Positions 39,701-47,976 of a stretch of DNA of 64,000 nt are shown piece by piece. The first letter of the stretch is position 1. Every line of letters starts with the position of its first letter. The position numbers and the translations under genes are program-made. Location: NCBI RefSeq assembly GCF_018141005.1, contig NZ_CP046582.1, positions 2,232,001 to 2,296,000 on the forward strand, given 5' to 3'. The DNA is from Erwinia sp. E602. GTDB lineage: Bacteria; Pseudomonadota; Gammaproteobacteria; Enterobacterales; Enterobacteriaceae. The notes under the pieces are model-generated. The model did not search any database, was not told where the DNA came from, and worked only from the letters and a program-made list of their open reading frames with translations.

Positions 39701-40720
39701 TTACGGCTGACAGTTCTCCCGCGTGTAGAGCAAAAAGTCTATTTTTCCGTCGTGATACTCATCCGGATTTGCATCCTGTTCCAGCCTGTTCAGCATCAGC
39801 GTTAACGCACGCTGGGCGTGCTCGCGGGTGTTCTGATCCAGCGTCAGCGCTACCACGTTCTGCGCCAGCAGGCGGCGGGTGGTTGGATAAAGTTCATGGG
39901 TGATAAACACTACGTCTGCCAGCCGGTGACGCGCCAGCGCCTCGCCAATATCCGTGTTGCCCAGCCCGGTGTTGTAAATGCCGCGGATTGTCGGACTCTG
40001 GTAGAGCTGTGCCTCCAGCTGGCGACCGATCTCACGGCGATCGTCCATCGCCGTCAGCACCTGGTGCAGCCGCAGCTGCGGAAACTGACTGGTAATCACC
40101 GCGCTGAATCCCTCCACCCGCTGACGGTGCGCCAGATAATCCATCCGCCCGCTGATAATCACCACTTCACCCGGCCCGCTGAGCATTTTGCCCATCAGCA
40201 ACCCGGCGGTGCGCCCGGCCTGTAGCTGGTCAATGCCGACGTGGCACAGCCGGCAGGCGCCCGGCAGATCGGTCGCGAGGGTAATCACCGGCACGCCGCG
40301 TTCCCGGCACCGGGCCAGCGCGGCAAGCACCGCCGGGTGTTCATGGGCAAAGATCATCAGGCCGTCGCGCTGCTCACTGGCACGCAGAATTTGCGCGGCC
40401 AGCCGCTGCGGATCGCCTTCTGCCACCAGCGTGCGGTGCAGGGTCAGGCTGCGGTAGCCAATCTGGTCGGCCAGCTGGCTGAAGTGTTCACTCAGCTGGC
40501 CGAAGAAGAACGCTTCGTTGCTGCTCAGCAGTAGTTCGACCTGCCACGGGTGGCGATGAGCGTCGGGCAGCAGGCGGTTCAGACCGGCCTCACGCGCCGC
40601 CGCCAGCACCCGGCGGGTGGTGGCGGGTGAGACGCCGCCGCGTTCGTTGATCACCCGATCCACCGTGGCGATGCCCACGCCAATCTGTTTCGCCAGCGCT
40701 TCCAGCGTGATTTTCTTCAC
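39701..40720 (-). CDS. LacI family transcriptional regulator
   Basis: A 339-residue LacI-type repressor: the helix-turn-helix ITLEALAKQIGVGIATVDRVI at the N-terminus, a hinge, and a sugar-binding domain from about residue 50. An ATG at 40750 is possible, but GGAGAAAACA before the GTG at 40720 and the normal VKKITLEAL start favour the shorter form. It diverges from an inositol dehydrogenase-like gene and probably controls it; the effector is likely a sugar or polyol. Confidence 0.85.
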   Translation of the reverse strand: MKKITLEALAKQIGVGIATVDRVINERGGVSPATTRRVLAAAREAGLNRLLPDAHRHPWQVELLLSSNEAFFFGQLSEHFSQLADQIGYRSLTLHRTLVAEGDPQRLAAQILRASEQRDGLMIFAHEHPAVLAALARCRERGVPVITLATDLPGACRLCHVGIDQLQAGRTAGLLMGKMLSGPGEVVIISGRMDYLAHRQRVEGFSAVITSQFPQLRLHQVLTAMDDRREIGRQLEAQLYQSPTIRGIYNTGLGNTDIGEALARHRLADVVFITHELYPTTRRLLAQNVVALTLDQNTREHAQRALTLMLNRLEQDANPDEYHDGKIDFLLYTRENCQP

Positions 40721-40791
40721 TGTTTTCTCCGCATGATGGCTTCCCATCAAAATCCCGATTCAGCCAGTATAGGCACTGGGGTTATCCTGGC

Positions 40792-40802
40792 AACGATTCG
40801 TT
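40792..40802. promoter_or_regulatory. Small palindrome between the LacI gene and its divergent neighbour
   Basis: AACGATTCGTT is a perfect 11-bp palindrome in the 111-bp spacer, a candidate operator core for the LacI-type repressor. It is short, so a chance match is possible. Confidence 0.4.
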
Positions 40803-40831
40803 AACTTTCACCTGTTTAAAGGCGTCATTCA

Positions 40832-41836
40832 ATGGCACAGAAGCGTAAGTTTGCCCTGCTGGGTACCGGTTTTATTGGTCAGGTTCATGCAAAAAATCTG
40901 GCGTCCCATCCCGATATTGAGCTAGTGATGGTTGCCGATCGGGATGCGGCGCGGGCGGCAGAGGTGGCCAGTCTTTATGGCGTGCGTGCCGGTAGCGTGG
41001 CGGAGGCGATCAACCATGATGCTATCGACAGCGTACTGATCGCCACTTCCACGCCGTCGCACGCCGAGTTTCTGGCGGCCTCGGCGGCGGCGGGCAAGGC
41101 GGTGTACTGCGAAAAGCCGATCGATCTGTCGCTGAGCAAGGCGCGTCGCGTGGTGGATGAAGTCGCACGTTATGACGTGCCGGTGACCGTTGGCTTTAAC
41201 CGCCGTTTTGATCCGAGCCACAATCAGCTTAAGCAGCATTTAAAACAGGGGACGCTGGGCCGTGCGGAGCTGATTCAGATGGTGTGCCGCGCCTCCGAGC
41301 TGCCGCCGCTGAGCTATCTGCAGAGTTCCGGCGGGCAGATGCGCGATCAGGCGATTCACTTTTTCGATCTGCTGCGCTGGCTGACGGAAGAGGAGGTGGA
41401 GACGATCGGCGCGCTGGGGTCGGCGCTGGCGATGCCGGAGATCGCCGGGTTTGGTGATGTGGATACGTCGGTGCTGATGATGAAGCTGACCAGCGGGGCG
41501 CTGGCGCAGCTGGATAATACCCGCCGCACGGCTTACGGCTATGATGAGCGGATTACGGTGCTGGGCGATAAGGGGATGGCGGATTCGGCGGCGCAGAGTC
41601 CGCAGGGGGCGACGCTGTATACCACCGGCGGGATTACCCGTCCGGCGCTGTATGCGGACTGGTTTAACCGGGTGAAGGAGACCTATTATCTGCATCTGGA
41701 TGCGTTTGTGCGGTCGCTGAACGGCGAGTCGGTGCAGGTGCCGGGGTTGCATGACGGGTTGCAGGCGCAGGCGATTGCGGAGGCGGCGGTGAAGTCGCTG
41801 GAGACGGGGCGTTTTTGTTCTGTTGAGCGGATTTAG
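40832..41836 (+). CDS. Inositol 2-dehydrogenase-like Gfo/Idh/MocA oxidoreductase
   Basis: A 334-residue NAD(P)-dependent oxidoreductase. The Rossmann motif GTGFIGQVHAKNL is near the start, CEKPIDL near residue 92 has the family EKP motif, and RDQAIHFFDLLRWL carries the catalytic Asp/His region. It resembles IolG-type inositol 2-dehydrogenases. No other iol genes are in the window, so the substrate is not certain. The gene ends just before an array of 128-bp repeats. Confidence 0.8.
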   Translation: MAQKRKFALLGTGFIGQVHAKNLASHPDIELVMVADRDAARAAEVASLYGVRAGSVAEAINHDAIDSVLIATSTPSHAEFLAASAAAGKAVYCEKPIDLSLSKARRVVDEVARYDVPVTVGFNRRFDPSHNQLKQHLKQGTLGRAELIQMVCRASELPPLSYLQSSGGQMRDQAIHFFDLLRWLTEEEVETIGALGSALAMPEIAGFGDVDTSVLMMKLTSGALAQLDNTRRTAYGYDERITVLGDKGMADSAAQSPQGATLYTTGGITRPALYADWFNRVKETYYLHLDAFVRSLNGESVQVPGLHDGLQAQAIAEAAVKSLETGRFCSVERI

Positions 41837-41858
41837 GGCACGTTGTCTGGGTGGTTTG

Positions 41859-42242
41859 GGGCTCGTTGTCTTTGTGATCGAGATACCCCGGGCCTGTCAG
41901 CGGGCGCCCCTGCGCGGGTTACCCCGCTCCGGGCTCATCCCGCTGCCCTCCCGAAAAATGGGCTGTGGTTTTGGCTGGTGGTTTTGGGGCACGTTGTCTT
42001 TGTGATCGAGATACCCCGGGCCTGTCAGCGGGCGACCCTGCGCGGGTTACCCCGCTCCGGGCTCATCCCACTGCCTTCCCGAAAAATGGGCTGTGGTTTT
42101 GGCTGGTGGTTTTAGGGCACGTTGTCTGGTTGATCGAGATACCCCGGGCCTGTCAGCGGGCGACCCTGCGCGGGTTACCCCGCTCCGGGCTCATCCCGCT
42201 GCCCTCCCGGAAAATGGGCTGTGGTTTGGGCTGGGCATTTTT
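41859..42242. repeat. Three tandem 128-bp repeats plus a deleted fourth copy
   Basis: Three near-identical units start at about 41859, 41987 and 42115; the shared GATCGAGATACCCCGGGCC lies at 41876, 42004 and 42132, exactly 128 bp apart. Copies differ at few positions (for example CTCGTTG/CACGTTG, and TTGTGATC/GGTTGATC in the third). At 41834-41858 the beginning and end of a further unit are joined, with the middle missing. The unit is GC-rich with short inverted repeats (GCGGGTTACCCCGC). Because 128 is not a multiple of 3, the repeat is read in all three frames, so it is not coding. Confidence 0.92.
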
Positions 42243-42337
42243 GAGCCTGGGAGCGGGTTTAACAAAGGGCCGGGCGATAAACGTCCGGCTTTTTTCTTCT
42301 TACTTCTTCGCAGATGCCGCTTTATTGGGGGCGTGCA

Positions 42338-43369
42338 TCACTTCTCTTCGTTAAACACCTGACCAATCTGGCGGCGCACTTCGTCGATGGCGTCGAGGGT
42401 AGCGATGGAGAGTGACAGCGGGCGGATCGGCGAGTCGGTTTTGCCCTGACCGACGCACCAGGCGAAGTGGACGGCTTCGTGGAACAGCTGGTCGTAGCGG
42501 TTGCGTGGTTCGTCCCAGATGAGGGTTTTGCCGCCCTGGCTGGCGGTGAGGGTGAACGGGCCAGGGGCGTAGAAGCAGCCGTCGGTTTGCAGGGTAGCGT
42601 CGCGGCCGGCGATAACGGCGGCACCGGGGGTGTTGCTGAACAGGGTGGTGTTGAGCACCGAGTGCATGCCGTTATTGTGCGTCAGCAGCATTGAGGTCTG
42701 GCCGTTGAGGCCGCCGGCTACCGACTGGCCGGCGGCGTGGATAGTAGTGGGTGCGCCTGCGACTTTAACGCTGAGACCGATAAGGTAGCTGCCGAGATCC
42801 ATCATCGGGCCGCCGGCGAGGTCGGCATTGAAGATACGGTGATCGGGGGTGAAATACTCGCCGTGGTCGGCCAGCAGGGTGTGCAGGTCGCCCAGCGCGC
42901 CGTCCTCCAGCAGCTGGCTGATGACGTCATATTTCGGCAGGAAGTCGCACCACATCGCCTCCATACAGAGCAGGCCTTTGGCGCGGCTGAGTTCGGCCAG
43001 CGCGCGCGCCTGCTGCCCGTTCAGCGCCAGCGGTTTTTCGATCAGCACGTGTTTACCGGCCTGTAAGGCTTTGAGCGCATCCGGGTAGTGGTGGTTGTGG
43101 GGCGTCGCGATGTAAACCGCATCGATATCCTGTTGTGCCAGCAGGTCGTCACTGCTGCCGAAGGCCTGGGCGATGCCCGTTTTGCCGGCAAAGGTGCTGG
43201 CGCGTTCATAAGAACGCGAAGCCACGGCCACCAGTTGCTGTGCGGTACTCTCTTTCAGTGATTTGGCAAAACGCTCGGCGATCCAGCCGGGGCCAATAAT
43301 CCCCCAGCGCAGAGCGGGTACGGCGTGCGGATCCTGGATGCGGGCTTTAGGCAGGTGTGAAGGAAACAT
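42338..43369 (-). CDS. Gfo/Idh/MocA family oxidoreductase
   Basis: A 343-residue NAD(P)-dependent oxidoreductase. The cofactor motif is WGIIGPGWIAERFAKSL, LIEKPLALNG has the EKP motif, and GGPMMDLGSYLIGL holds the C-terminal catalytic region; this pattern is typical of dimeric dihydrodiol dehydrogenase/xylose dehydrogenase-like members. Substrate unknown. It has no operon partners: the repeats lie after its stop, and the long control region of the nitrate reductase lies upstream. Confidence 0.83.
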   Translation of the reverse strand: MFPSHLPKARIQDPHAVPALRWGIIGPGWIAERFAKSLKESTAQQLVAVASRSYERASTFAGKTGIAQAFGSSDDLLAQQDIDAVYIATPHNHHYPDALKALQAGKHVLIEKPLALNGQQARALAELSRAKGLLCMEAMWCDFLPKYDVISQLLEDGALGDLHTLLADHGEYFTPDHRIFNADLAGGPMMDLGSYLIGLSVKVAGAPTTIHAAGQSVAGGLNGQTSMLLTHNNGMHSVLNTTLFSNTPGAAVIAGRDATLQTDGCFYAPGPFTLTASQGGKTLIWDEPRNRYDQLFHEAVHFAWCVGQGKTDSPIRPLSLSIATLDAIDEVRRQIGQVFNEEK

Positions 43370-43796
43370 GACAGCTCCTGATTATTTCGTAGGGTAATCA
43401 ACGGGTACGCGCCGTTGCGCGGCGGCGATATTTCACTATAGACAGCGCAGCGGGGGGCGGAAACGGCTTTTATGATGGAAAGCCATCAGTCAGCACTGCG
43501 GAATGGGCGCGACCGGCGACCGCTGGGGCAGAAAGGTTTCTGTACCGGCTTAAAAAGGCTGATGTGCAGTGATGGATAATGACTTTTTCAGCGTGCAGCG
43601 TCGCCAGGTCTTCCGCCAGGCGTGCAGTCGTTTTAACGATCCCGCGCGGCGAGTTACCGGCTGTTGACGGCAGAGGCAGTGCACGCCCCGGCCGTTAACG
43701 CTCACCCTGCCACCTTATAAAGCAGAGCTGCCCCGCACCAGTGCAGCTTACCGTCTTCCCCACCCGGAAATCCGCTTTCGCCAGGTGCTGCCCCCC
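43370..43796. other. Long region upstream of the nitrate reductase promoter
   Basis: No gene is supported. The left part must hold the promoter of the oxidoreductase gene on the minus strand. The right part is the expected place for nitrogen-regulator (NtrC) binding sites upstream of the sigma-54 promoter; no clear NtrC palindrome was found by eye. Confidence 0.4.
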
Positions 43797-43812
43797 TGGT
43801 ACGCTTCTTGCA
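43797..43812 (+). promoter_or_regulatory. Sigma-54 promoter of the nitrate reductase fusion
   Basis: TGGTACGCTTCTTGCA fits the -24/-12 consensus TGGYRYR-N4-TTGCW at every defined position, with GG and GC ten bases apart. Transcription should start near 43823, giving a leader of about 95 nt. This implies RpoN and nitrogen control. Confidence 0.85.
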
Positions 43813-43827
43813 CCCCTGATAATAAAG

Positions 43828-43906
43828 GTCGCTCAACGGTGAGTGGCCGCACTGCAACGGCGCTGTTTTGCTCTCCTGGCGGAGGGTAAGCGGCGCTTTT
43901 TTGTTT
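43828..43906 (+). promoter_or_regulatory. Attenuator leader: two hexaloop hairpins and a terminator
   Basis: Hairpin 1 (43828-43847) has a 7-bp stem with G-U pairs and a loop AACGGT. Hairpin 2 (43846-43861) has a GCCG/CGGC stem, then a C-A mismatch closing a loop ACTGCA. Both loops have A at position 1 and G at position 4, as in RNAs bound by ANTAR-domain antiterminators such as NasR. The terminator follows: GCGCTG (43860-43865) pairs with CGGCGC (43891-43896), CTCTCC pairs with GGAGGG inside, and TTTTTTGTTTT comes after. Its left arm overlaps the right arm of hairpin 2, so the two structures exclude each other. Confidence 0.78.
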
Positions 43907-43918
43907 TCAGGGGGCGGG

Positions 43919-46900
43919 ATGAGCAATAACCGGACGGTGCGCAGCGCGTGCCCGTACTGCGGCGTGGGGTGCGGCATTGTGATGCAGGTGGAGGCGGGAT
44001 GCATCACCCGCGTCAGCGGCGATAAGCAGCACCCGGCTAACGCCGGTAAGCTGTGCAGTAAAGGCAGCAGCAGCCATCTGCCGGTCAGCGACGCCGGGCG
44101 TATGCAACGGGCGTGGCTGCGCGAGGATCGGCAACGTGAACCCTTGCCCGCCGCGATGGACGCGGCGATTAGCGCCACCGCCGGCCGCCTGCGTGCAATC
44201 CTCGACAGGGACGGGCCGGACGCCATCGCGCTGTACGTCTCCGGCCAGATGTCGCTGGAGGCGCAGTACCTCGCTAACAAACTGGTGAAGGGCTTTATCG
44301 GCAGCCAGCATATCGAATCCAACTCCCGGCTCTGTATGGCCAGCGCCGGTAGCGGCTACAGGCTGTCGCTGGGGTCAGACGGGCCGCCCGGCTCTTACGA
44401 CGATTTTGGCCTTGCCGATCTGTTTCTGGTTACCGGGGCCAATATGGCCGACTGCCATCCGATCCTGTTTATGCGCATGATGGAGCGGGTACGCCAGGGG
44501 GCGAAGCTGATCGTGGTCGACCCACGGCGCACCGCCACCGCAGAGAAGGCCGATCTGCACCTGGCGATTCGTCCCGGCAGCGATCTGGCGCTGCTTAACG
44601 GGCTGCTGCATCTGCTGGTTAAGAACGCCGCCGTCGACGAAGCCTTTATCGCACAGTTCACCCGCGGCTGGCAGGCGATGCCCGATTTTCTCAGCGACTA
44701 TACGCCCGGGCGGGTGGCGCAGCTCACCGGACTGACGCAGGCCGATATCGAGCTGGCCGCGCGCTGGTTAGGCGAGGCCGCCGAATGGATGAGCTGCTGG
44801 ACCATGGGCCTTAACCAGAGCACCCACGGCACCTGGAGCACCAACGCACTGTGCAACCTGCACCTGGCAACCGGTAAAATCTGCCGCCCCGGCAGCGGGC
44901 CGTTCTCGCTGACCGGCCAGCCCAACGCGATGGGCGGGCGCGAAATGGGCTATATGGGGCCGGGCCTGCCGGGGCAGCGCTCGGCGCTGAACGCGGAGGA
45001 TCGCGCCTTTGTTGAGCAGCAGTGGCGGCTGCCGCCCGGCACGCTTCGCAGCGAAGGCGGCGGTGGCACCCTCGCGCTGTTCGAACAGCTGCGGGCCGGG
45101 GCGATTAAAGCCTGCTGGATTATCTGCAGCAACCCGGTGGCCAGCGTGCCCGGCCGTGACCGGGTCATTGAGGCGCTGCAGGCGGCCGAGCTGGTGATCG
45201 CCCAGGACGCCTTTCTCGATACCGAAACCAACCGCTATGCCGATATTCTGCTGCCCGCCGCGCTGCACGCCGAAGCGGAAGGGGTGATGATCAACTCCGA
45301 ACGCAGCCTGACGCTGATGCATCAGGCGGTGGCACCGCCCGGCGAGGCGTTGCCCGACTGGCAGATTATTGCCCGCGTCGCCTGTAAAATGGGCTTTGCC
45401 GACGCCTTCAGCTACCAGAGCGCGGAGCAGGTGTTTGATGAGATCCGCCGGTTCCACAACCCGGCCACCGGCTACGATCTGCGCGGTGCCAGCTATGCGC
45501 GGCTGCGGCAGCAGCCGCTGCAGTGGCCGTGCCCGCCCGACGACCCTCAGGATCGCCATCCGCTGCGCTACCTGAATCAGGGCATCAGCCAGACCCTGCG
45601 CGTGGCAGAAGACGGCAGCACGCCGCCCCTGAACTTTGCCACCGCCGACGGCCGCGCCTGCTTTTATGCCCGCCCGCATCAGGACCCGGCCGAGATGCCC
45701 GACGACGACTATCCGTTTCTGCTGAATACCGGCCGCGTGCAGCATCAGTGGCACACCCTGACCAAAACCGGCAAGGTGGCGACCCTGAACAAGCTTAATC
45801 CGGGCCCTTTTATTGAGGTGAACCCGCAGGATGCCGCACGGCTGGCGCTGAAAAACGGCGATGCGCTGCGCATCCGGTCGCGGCGCGGCGAGGCGGTGCT
45901 GCCGGTCAACGTCAGCGATCGCGTACAGCCCGGCTGCTGCTTTGCCCCGTTCCACTGGAACGATCTCTATGGCGAGCAGCTGGCGATTAACGCCGTGACC
46001 AGCGATGCCGTCGACCCGATCTCGCTGCAGCCGGAGCTGAAATGCTGCGCCGTCAGCCTGCAGCGGGTGGAGAAGATTATTTATCGTGACAGTGTCACAG
46101 ATAGAGTCGCCAGCATTGCCATCCCCGCAGATTCCGTTAATACCACTAACGGTGCTGGTGCTGCTGACGCGCAGTCCGTGGCCAGCAACGCTGTACCGGC
46201 CGCCGGCATTACGCTGCTTTACGCTTCGCAGACCGGCAACGCCGCCGGGCTGGCGGAGAGCTTTAGCGCGCAGCTGCGCGACGGCGGTCTTGCGGTGGCG
46301 CTGCACGAGATGGATCAGGCCCCGGCGGACTGTCTGCGTGCCGGCGAAACGCTGCTGCTGCTGACCAGCACCTTCGGCGACGGCGACGCGCCGGATAACG
46401 GTCAGCAGTTCTGGCAGCGGCTGCAGGCGCAAGATGAACCGCTCATCGGGCTGCGTTACGCGGTGCTGGCGCTGGGCGACAGCAGCTTCGATCGTTTCTG
46501 CCAGCACGGCCGCCAGCTGGATGCGCGCTTAACGCAGCTGGCCGCCACGCCGCTGCTGCCGCTAAGCGAGTGCGACAGCGACTATGCGCAGCCCGCCAGC
46601 GCCTGGTTTAACCAGCTGCTGCCGCTGCTGAGTCTTCACATCCCGGCAGTGTATACCCCCTCCGTCAGCAGCGTATCATCCGCCCCGGCGGTAGCCGGTG
46701 CAGCTGCATCATCCGGTATTTCATCCGTCCACGCAGCATTCACGCTAGCAGCATCAAATCCGGCCTTATCATCTGCTTCTCATTTCAGCAAAAGCCAGCC
46801 GTACCCGACAACCTTGCTGGACAACGCCCGCATCAGCGCGCCCGAATCAGCAAAGGAGACGCGGCTGATCCGCCTAAGTCTCGGGCCGCTGAGCTATCAG

Positions 46901-47875
46901 CCCGGCGACGCGCTGGGGGTCTGGCCGCGCAACTGTGCGCGGCTGGTCGATGAACTGCTGGCGCTGACCGGGCTGGACGGCGAACAGGCGGTCAGCGTGG
47001 CGGAGCAGGGAGAGATGCCGCTGCGTGACGCATTGAGCCGCCACTATGAGATCGCCCGTCCGTCGCGGGAGGCGTTAAGCCTGATCGCCGGGCAGTCGGG
47101 CAACGGCGCGCTGCAACAGCGGCTGGCGCAGGGCGAGGCGCTGAAAAGCTGGCTGTGGGGGCGCCAGCTGGCCGACGTGCTGGCCGAATTCAGCTGGCGG
47201 GGGGAGGCGACAACATTGCTGGCCTGCCTGAAGCGGCTGCAGCCGCGCTTTTACTCGATCGCCTCCAGCCCGCTGGCGCATCCGGGCGAGATCCAGCTGA
47301 CCGTCGCCACGGTGCGCTACGGCCAGCGCAAGGGCGTGGCTTCGGCGTGGCTGGCCGATCTGGCACCTGGCGACGCGGTGGCGGTCTTTGTTCAGCCGAC
47401 GCGTCACTTCCTGCTGCCGGAAGCGGGCGACGCGCCGCTGGTGATGATCGGCCCCGGTACCGGCATTGCGCCGTTTCGCGGTTTTCTGCATCACCGCCGC
47501 CTGCGCGGCGACAGCGGCAAAAACTGGCTGTTCTTCGGCGAGCAGCATCAGCAGAGCGAGTTTTACTACCGCGAGGAGCTGGAGCCGATGCGCGACAGCG
47601 GGCTGCTGACCCGGCTGAGCCTCGCGTTCTCCCGCGACCAGCCGCAAAAAATCTACGTGCAGGACCGGCTGCGTGAAGAGGGGGATAACCTGTGGCGCTG
47701 GCTGCAGGAGGGCGCACGACTGTATCTGTGTGGCGACGCCAGCCGCATGGCGAAAGACGTTGAGACGGCACTGCGTGATATCGCCTGCCAGCACGGTGGG
47801 ATGAATGCACAGCAGGCCGCCGGCTGGCTGCAGCAGCTGGCGCAGGAGAAACGCTACCTGCGTGATGTGTATTAG
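43919..47875 (+). CDS. Assimilatory nitrate reductase fused to a CysJ-like flavoreductase
   Basis: A 1318-residue chain. Residues 1-715 are a molybdopterin nitrate reductase: Cys11, Cys14, Cys18 and Cys46 bind a 4Fe-4S cluster, and Cys139 in SRLCMASA is the probable Mo ligand. A flavodoxin domain begins near residue 764 (ITLLYASQTGNA). After a Ser/Ala-rich linker (about 905-960) come FAD- and NADPH-binding domains (RFYSIASSPL, GPGTGIAPFRGFL) ending in RYLRDVY, as in sulfite reductase CysJ. One protein should thus pass electrons from NAD(P)H to nitrate, replacing separate NasA and NasC. The frame opens at 43868, but MSNNRTVRSACPYCG at 43919 is the natural start. No nitrite reductase or nitrate transporter gene is adjacent. 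Confidence 0.93.
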   Translation: MSNNRTVRSACPYCGVGCGIVMQVEAGCITRVSGDKQHPANAGKLCSKGSSSHLPVSDAGRMQRAWLREDRQREPLPAAMDAAISATAGRLRAILDRDGPDAIALYVSGQMSLEAQYLANKLVKGFIGSQHIESNSRLCMASAGSGYRLSLGSDGPPGSYDDFGLADLFLVTGANMADCHPILFMRMMERVRQGAKLIVVDPRRTATAEKADLHLAIRPGSDLALLNGLLHLLVKNAAVDEAFIAQFTRGWQAMPDFLSDYTPGRVAQLTGLTQADIELAARWLGEAAEWMSCWTMGLNQSTHGTWSTNALCNLHLATGKICRPGSGPFSLTGQPNAMGGREMGYMGPGLPGQRSALNAEDRAFVEQQWRLPPGTLRSEGGGGTLALFEQLRAGAIKACWIICSNPVASVPGRDRVIEALQAAELVIAQDAFLDTETNRYADILLPAALHAEAEGVMINSERSLTLMHQAVAPPGEALPDWQIIARVACKMGFADAFSYQSAEQVFDEIRRFHNPATGYDLRGASYARLRQQPLQWPCPPDDPQDRHPLRYLNQGISQTLRVAEDGSTPPLNFATADGRACFYARPHQDPAEMPDDDYPFLLNTGRVQHQWHTLTKTGKVATLNKLNPGPFIEVNPQDAARLALKNGDALRIRSRRGEAVLPVNVSDRVQPGCCFAPFHWNDLYGEQLAINAVTSDAVDPISLQPELKCCAVSLQRVEKIIYRDSVTDRVASIAIPADSVNTTNGAGAADAQSVASNAVPAAGITLLYASQTGNAAGLAESFSAQLRDGGLAVALHEMDQAPADCLRAGETLLLLTSTFGDGDAPDNGQQFWQRLQAQDEPLIGLRYAVLALGDSSFDRFCQHGRQLDARLTQLAATPLLPLSECDSDYAQPASAWFNQLLPLLSLHIPAVYTPSVSSVSSAPAVAGAAASSGISSVHAAFTLAASNPALSSASHFSKSQPYPTTLLDNARISAPESAKETRLIRLSLGPLSYQPGDALGVWPRNCARLVDELLALTGLDGEQAVSVAEQGEMPLRDALSRHYEIARPSREALSLIAGQSGNGALQQRLAQGEALKSWLWGRQLADVLAEFSWRGEATTLLACLKRLQPRFYSIASSPLAHPGEIQLTVATVRYGQRKGVASAWLADLAPGDAVAVFVQPTRHFLLPEAGDAPLVMIGPGTGIAPFRGFLHHRRLRGDSGKNWLFFGEQHQQSEFYYREELEPMRDSGLLTRLSLAFSRDQPQKIYVQDRLREEGDNLWRWLQEGARLYLCGDASRMAKDVETALRDIACQHGGMNAQQAAGWLQQLAQEKRYLRDVY
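46086..46098. other. matS site, perfect match
   Basis: GTGACAGTGTCAC fits the MatP consensus GTGACRNYGTCAC at all 13 positions. It lies inside the coding region, in the linker between the nitrate reductase and flavodoxin domains (residues 723-727, encoding DSVT), where protein sequence is least constrained. MatP sites mark the Ter macrodomain. Confidence 0.85.
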
Positions 47876-47976
47876 CCGCAAACCGGCAATAGATTGCCGA
47901 TATTGATATTTAATTTCCCGGCGTTTTTATGAAAATCTGGAGCCAGTTACCGCTATCAGGATCAGGGAGTTAGCCA

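Noticed and set aside
41859..42242. CRISPR array
   Set aside because: The units are directly adjacent 128-bp copies without distinct spacers, and there are no cas genes.
41843..42362. Three overlapping frames across the tandem repeats, each encoding an RACQRATLRGLPRSG-like peptide
   Set aside because: The same peptide appears in all three frames because the repeat length is not a multiple of 3. There is no ribosome binding site and no family match, so these are repeat artefacts.
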